A stretch of 64,000 bases of DNA from ZC4RG20 sp963702105 (GTDB taxonomy: Bacteria; Pseudomonadota; Gammaproteobacteria; Steroidobacterales; Rariloculaceae): assembly GCA_963702105.1 (NCBI GenBank), contig OY969712.1, forward strand, positions 1,488,001-1,552,000, in the 5' to 3' direction. Made by a program: the position numbers and the translations under genes. Shown piece after piece: positions 61,867 through 64,000 of the stretch; position 1 is the stretch's first letter, and every line of letters starts with the position of its first letter. Below the pieces are notes generated by a model. The model did no database searches. It saw only the letters and a list, made by a program, of their open reading frames with translations, and was not told where the DNA came from.

Positions 61867-63966
61867 TCAGTGGGTCAGGCTCGAGGGCGTCGCGGCGCCG
61901 CCCGTGAACAGCTGCTGACCGTGCCCGCCGTCGTGGACCATCTCGGCGACGAGGCGGGTCGCCTCGTTCAGCAGGATCGCGTCGGGCGCTTCGGCCTTGT
62001 CGAGGTCCTCTACGCTCGCGAGGGGCTGCTCGCCGTCCGCGCCACGGCGCTCGTTCTCGCGCTTGAGCTGAGCCTCCTGCATGTCCTTGGTCTCGGCCTT
62101 GCGCTTCTCGAGGTTCAGCGACACGGCCTTCTCATCCCGAACCTTGGAGATGGCCGCGATGTCGCCCTCCAGGTATTTGAGATCCGGGTTTGTCATGAGC
62201 CGGCTCTGCTCGTCCGTGTTGAGCGACGCGATCTCGGGGCCGAGATCCTGGAACGGCTTGAATTGCGTCGGCTGGATCGTATCCCAGGGCAGAGCGCTGT
62301 CGCGCGTATCCTCGCCCACGGTCTTCGTATCGATCAACGAGGGAAGCTTGATGTCCGGCACGACGCCGCGATGCTGCGTGCTCGCGCCCGTGATGCGGTA
62401 GTACTTGCCGATCGTCAGCGTGAGCTGGCCATTGTCGTCGCCCTTCATGATGCGGTCGAGGCTGAACAGGTTCTGCACGGTGCCCTTGCCGAACGTGCGC
62501 TGACCGATGATCGGGCCGCGGTGGTAGTCCTGGATCGCGCCTGCGAAGATCTCCGAGGCGCTCGCGCTGTAGCGGTCCACGAGCACGGCCATGGGACCGT
62601 CGTAGACGATGCCGGGATTCGGATCGTCGAGGACCTGCGGCTGCCCACGGGTCTCTCGCAGCTGCACGACGGGGCCGCGGTCGATGAACAGCCCGGCGAG
62701 CTCCGTGGCCTCCGAGAGGTGGCCGCCGCCGTTCTCGCGCAGATCCATGAGCAGGCCGTCGATGCCTTCGCCCTGCAGCTTATGGATCAGGCGCGTCACG
62801 TCGCGCGAGGTGCTCGTGTAGTCCTTGTCGCCGCGGCTGCGCGCCGCGAAATCCTGGTAGAAGCTCGGCACGTTGATGACGCCGATCTTGTACATCCGGC
62901 CGTCGTACTCGACCTTCTTGACCTCGCTCTTGGCCGCCTGCTCCTCGAGCTTGACCTTGTCACGCACGAGCGCGATGACCTTCTGCTGGGTGCCTGGGGC
63001 GGCGCCGGCGGGCAGTACCTGCAGGCGCACGGTCGTGCCGCCCGGGCCGCGGATGAGCGCGACCACGTCGTCCAGACGCCAGCCGATGACGTCCACGAGC
63101 TTCCCGGTCTTGCCTTCGCCGACGGCCGTGATGCGGTCTTCGGGCTTGAGCTCGCCGTCGATCTGGGCGGGGCCGCCCGGGATCACCTCGACGACCTTCA
63201 CGTAGTCGTCGTCGGGCTGCAGCGAAGCGCCGATACCGTCGTAGGAGAGGCTCATCTGAATGCGGTATTCCTCGCTCTGACGCGGCGAGAGATAGCTCGA
63301 GTGGGGATCGATCGTGTGCGCGAGCGCGTTCATGAACGTCTCGAACACGTCGGTCGCCGTGAGCTGCGTCATGCGCTTGTAGAGATTCTCGTAGCGGTCG
63401 GTCAGGACCTTGGCCGTCTCGGGCCAGGTCTTGCCCGCGAGCATGAGAGACAGCGCGTCGCTCTTGACCTTCTTGCGCCACAGGTCGTTCATCTCCTGCT
63501 CGTCCGCGGGCCAGGGCAGCTTGCTGCGGTCGAAGACGAACGACTCATCGAGCGTGAAATCGGGCTCCGTCTTCAACAGATCGAGTGCGTGCTCGATGCG
63601 CTCCCGGGTACGCTGACGAAACAGGTTGAACATGTCGAACACGGGCTGGAGGTTGCCGTTCTTGGCACGATCGTCCATCTCGTAACGGTACTTGCCGAAG
63701 CTGGCGATGTCGCTCGCCATGAAGTACATGCGATTGCCGTCGAGCGCGTCGAGGTAGCGGTCGAGGATCGCGGAGGAGTAGGAGTTGTCGATTTGCGGCC
63801 GCGAGTAGTGCAGCTCCTCGATGAGCTTCGTGACGTTGCGGGCGATCTCGGGATCTTTGGCGTCCAGCGTAACGGGCGCCGGCGCGGGCTCGAGACTGGC
63901 GGAGGCCGTGAGGCTTACAGCACACAGAGCGGCCCCCAGGACGAGCGGGCGAAGTAGTTCCCTCAC
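61867..63966 (-). CDS. prc: Carboxy-terminal processing peptidase (tail-specific protease Prc)
   Basis: Prc is a periplasmic protease that trims C-termini and degrades SsrA-tagged and lipoprotein substrates. The 699-residue protein has a signal peptide (1-23), a helical N-terminal domain, a PDZ domain (about 225-330, IGASLQPDDDYVKVVEVIPG), and the S41 peptidase domain with the catalytic Ser in DRYSASASEIFAGAIQDY and Lys in GQRTFGKGTVQNLF. A helical C-terminal domain completes the family layout. The start is GTG 63966 with GGAGGT 3 bp upstream. Confidence 0.95.
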   Translation of the reverse strand: MRELLRPLVLGAALCAVSLTASASLEPAPAPVTLDAKDPEIARNVTKLIEELHYSRPQIDNSYSSAILDRYLDALDGNRMYFMASDIASFGKYRYEMDDRAKNGNLQPVFDMFNLFRQRTRERIEHALDLLKTEPDFTLDESFVFDRSKLPWPADEQEMNDLWRKKVKSDALSLMLAGKTWPETAKVLTDRYENLYKRMTQLTATDVFETFMNALAHTIDPHSSYLSPRQSEEYRIQMSLSYDGIGASLQPDDDYVKVVEVIPGGPAQIDGELKPEDRITAVGEGKTGKLVDVIGWRLDDVVALIRGPGGTTVRLQVLPAGAAPGTQQKVIALVRDKVKLEEQAAKSEVKKVEYDGRMYKIGVINVPSFYQDFAARSRGDKDYTSTSRDVTRLIHKLQGEGIDGLLMDLRENGGGHLSEATELAGLFIDRGPVVQLRETRGQPQVLDDPNPGIVYDGPMAVLVDRYSASASEIFAGAIQDYHRGPIIGQRTFGKGTVQNLFSLDRIMKGDDNGQLTLTIGKYYRITGASTQHRGVVPDIKLPSLIDTKTVGEDTRDSALPWDTIQPTQFKPFQDLGPEIASLNTDEQSRLMTNPDLKYLEGDIAAISKVRDEKAVSLNLEKRKAETKDMQEAQLKRENERRGADGEQPLASVEDLDKAEAPDAILLNEATRLVAEMVHDGGHGQQLFTGGAATPSSLTH

Positions 63967-64000
63967 ATTACCTCCTCGGTATTTCGTTGCAGATACACGC

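Noticed and set aside
61870..63957. 695-codon plus-strand open frame opposite prc
   Set aside because: It is the antisense shadow of the clearly identified prc gene, a common effect in GC-rich genes.

Overview
The window is very GC-rich chromosomal DNA, densely packed with genes. It carries several neighbourhoods typical of Gammaproteobacteria: ffh next to rpsP-rimM-trmD-rplS, tRNA-Ser and the 4.5S RNA gene followed by dnaX-ybaB-recR, dapA beside divergent gcvR and bcp, divergent rsgA/orn, divergent ppsA/ppsR followed by a DUF1249 gene, and a tail-specific protease. Hsp15, SixA, a PA0069-type radical SAM protein and a TIGR04211-type SH3 protein fit the same class. The mix of high GC, a SUF-only type Fe-S operon, a TatT-type TRAP transporter and DUF6152 proteins suggests a free-living, poorly cultured lineage, perhaps near Steroidobacterales, Nevskiales or Woeseiales. 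That placement is inference. I see no rRNA, prophage, insertion sequence or CRISPR array.

Layout. 1-4034: partial CHASE2 sensor, radA, and a CorB/HlyC-type membrane protein. 4193-7747: ffh and the ribosomal operon. 7842-11685: a complete TatT-DctP-DctQ-DctM TRAP transporter. 11716-15521: sppA, hslR and a DUF6152 pair. 15522-15951: non-coding, with a 34-bp nested palindrome. 15952-25351: a minus-strand run holding a copper/cytochrome oxidase assembly set (SCO, CtaG, PCuAC), sixA, and the suf operon (sufR-B-C-D-S-U-T). 25458-29612: M48 protease, bcp, gcvR, dapA and a BamC-like lipoprotein. 29786-41357: small membrane protein, ATM1-type exporter, NmrA protein, acetyltransferase, TVP38 protein, YajQ, DUF99, SGNH hydrolase, radical SAM, DUF4159, MscS and BON proteins. 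41422-44242: a two-subunit molybdenum hydroxylase. 44449-47136: flavin oxidoreductase, DjlA and a FAH-family enzyme. 47147-49882: ECF sigma factor, anti-sigma and PDZ protein. 50112-56740: phosphatase, tRNA-Ser, 4.5S RNA, dnaX-ybaB-recR-hinT, rsgA/orn and an SH3 protein. 56828-63966: ppsA/ppsR, DUF1249, an orphan coiled-coil protein and prc.

How the genes work together. The suf operon has an IscR-type operator over its probable promoter, so the Rrf2 regulator encoded first probably controls it. The SCO, CtaG and PCuAC proteins would insert copper into a terminal oxidase. The sigma/anti-sigma/PDZ set looks like an envelope-stress circuit. PpsR would regulate PpsA by phosphorylation.

Oddities. 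sufS carries a one-base insertion that splits it into two frames. The mscS gene appears to have lost its 5' part and abuts a fragment of another gene. Two families of dispersed palindromes sit between genes. In-frame 15- and 18-bp tandem repeats recur in several proteins and look like a genome-wide tendency to expand short repeats.
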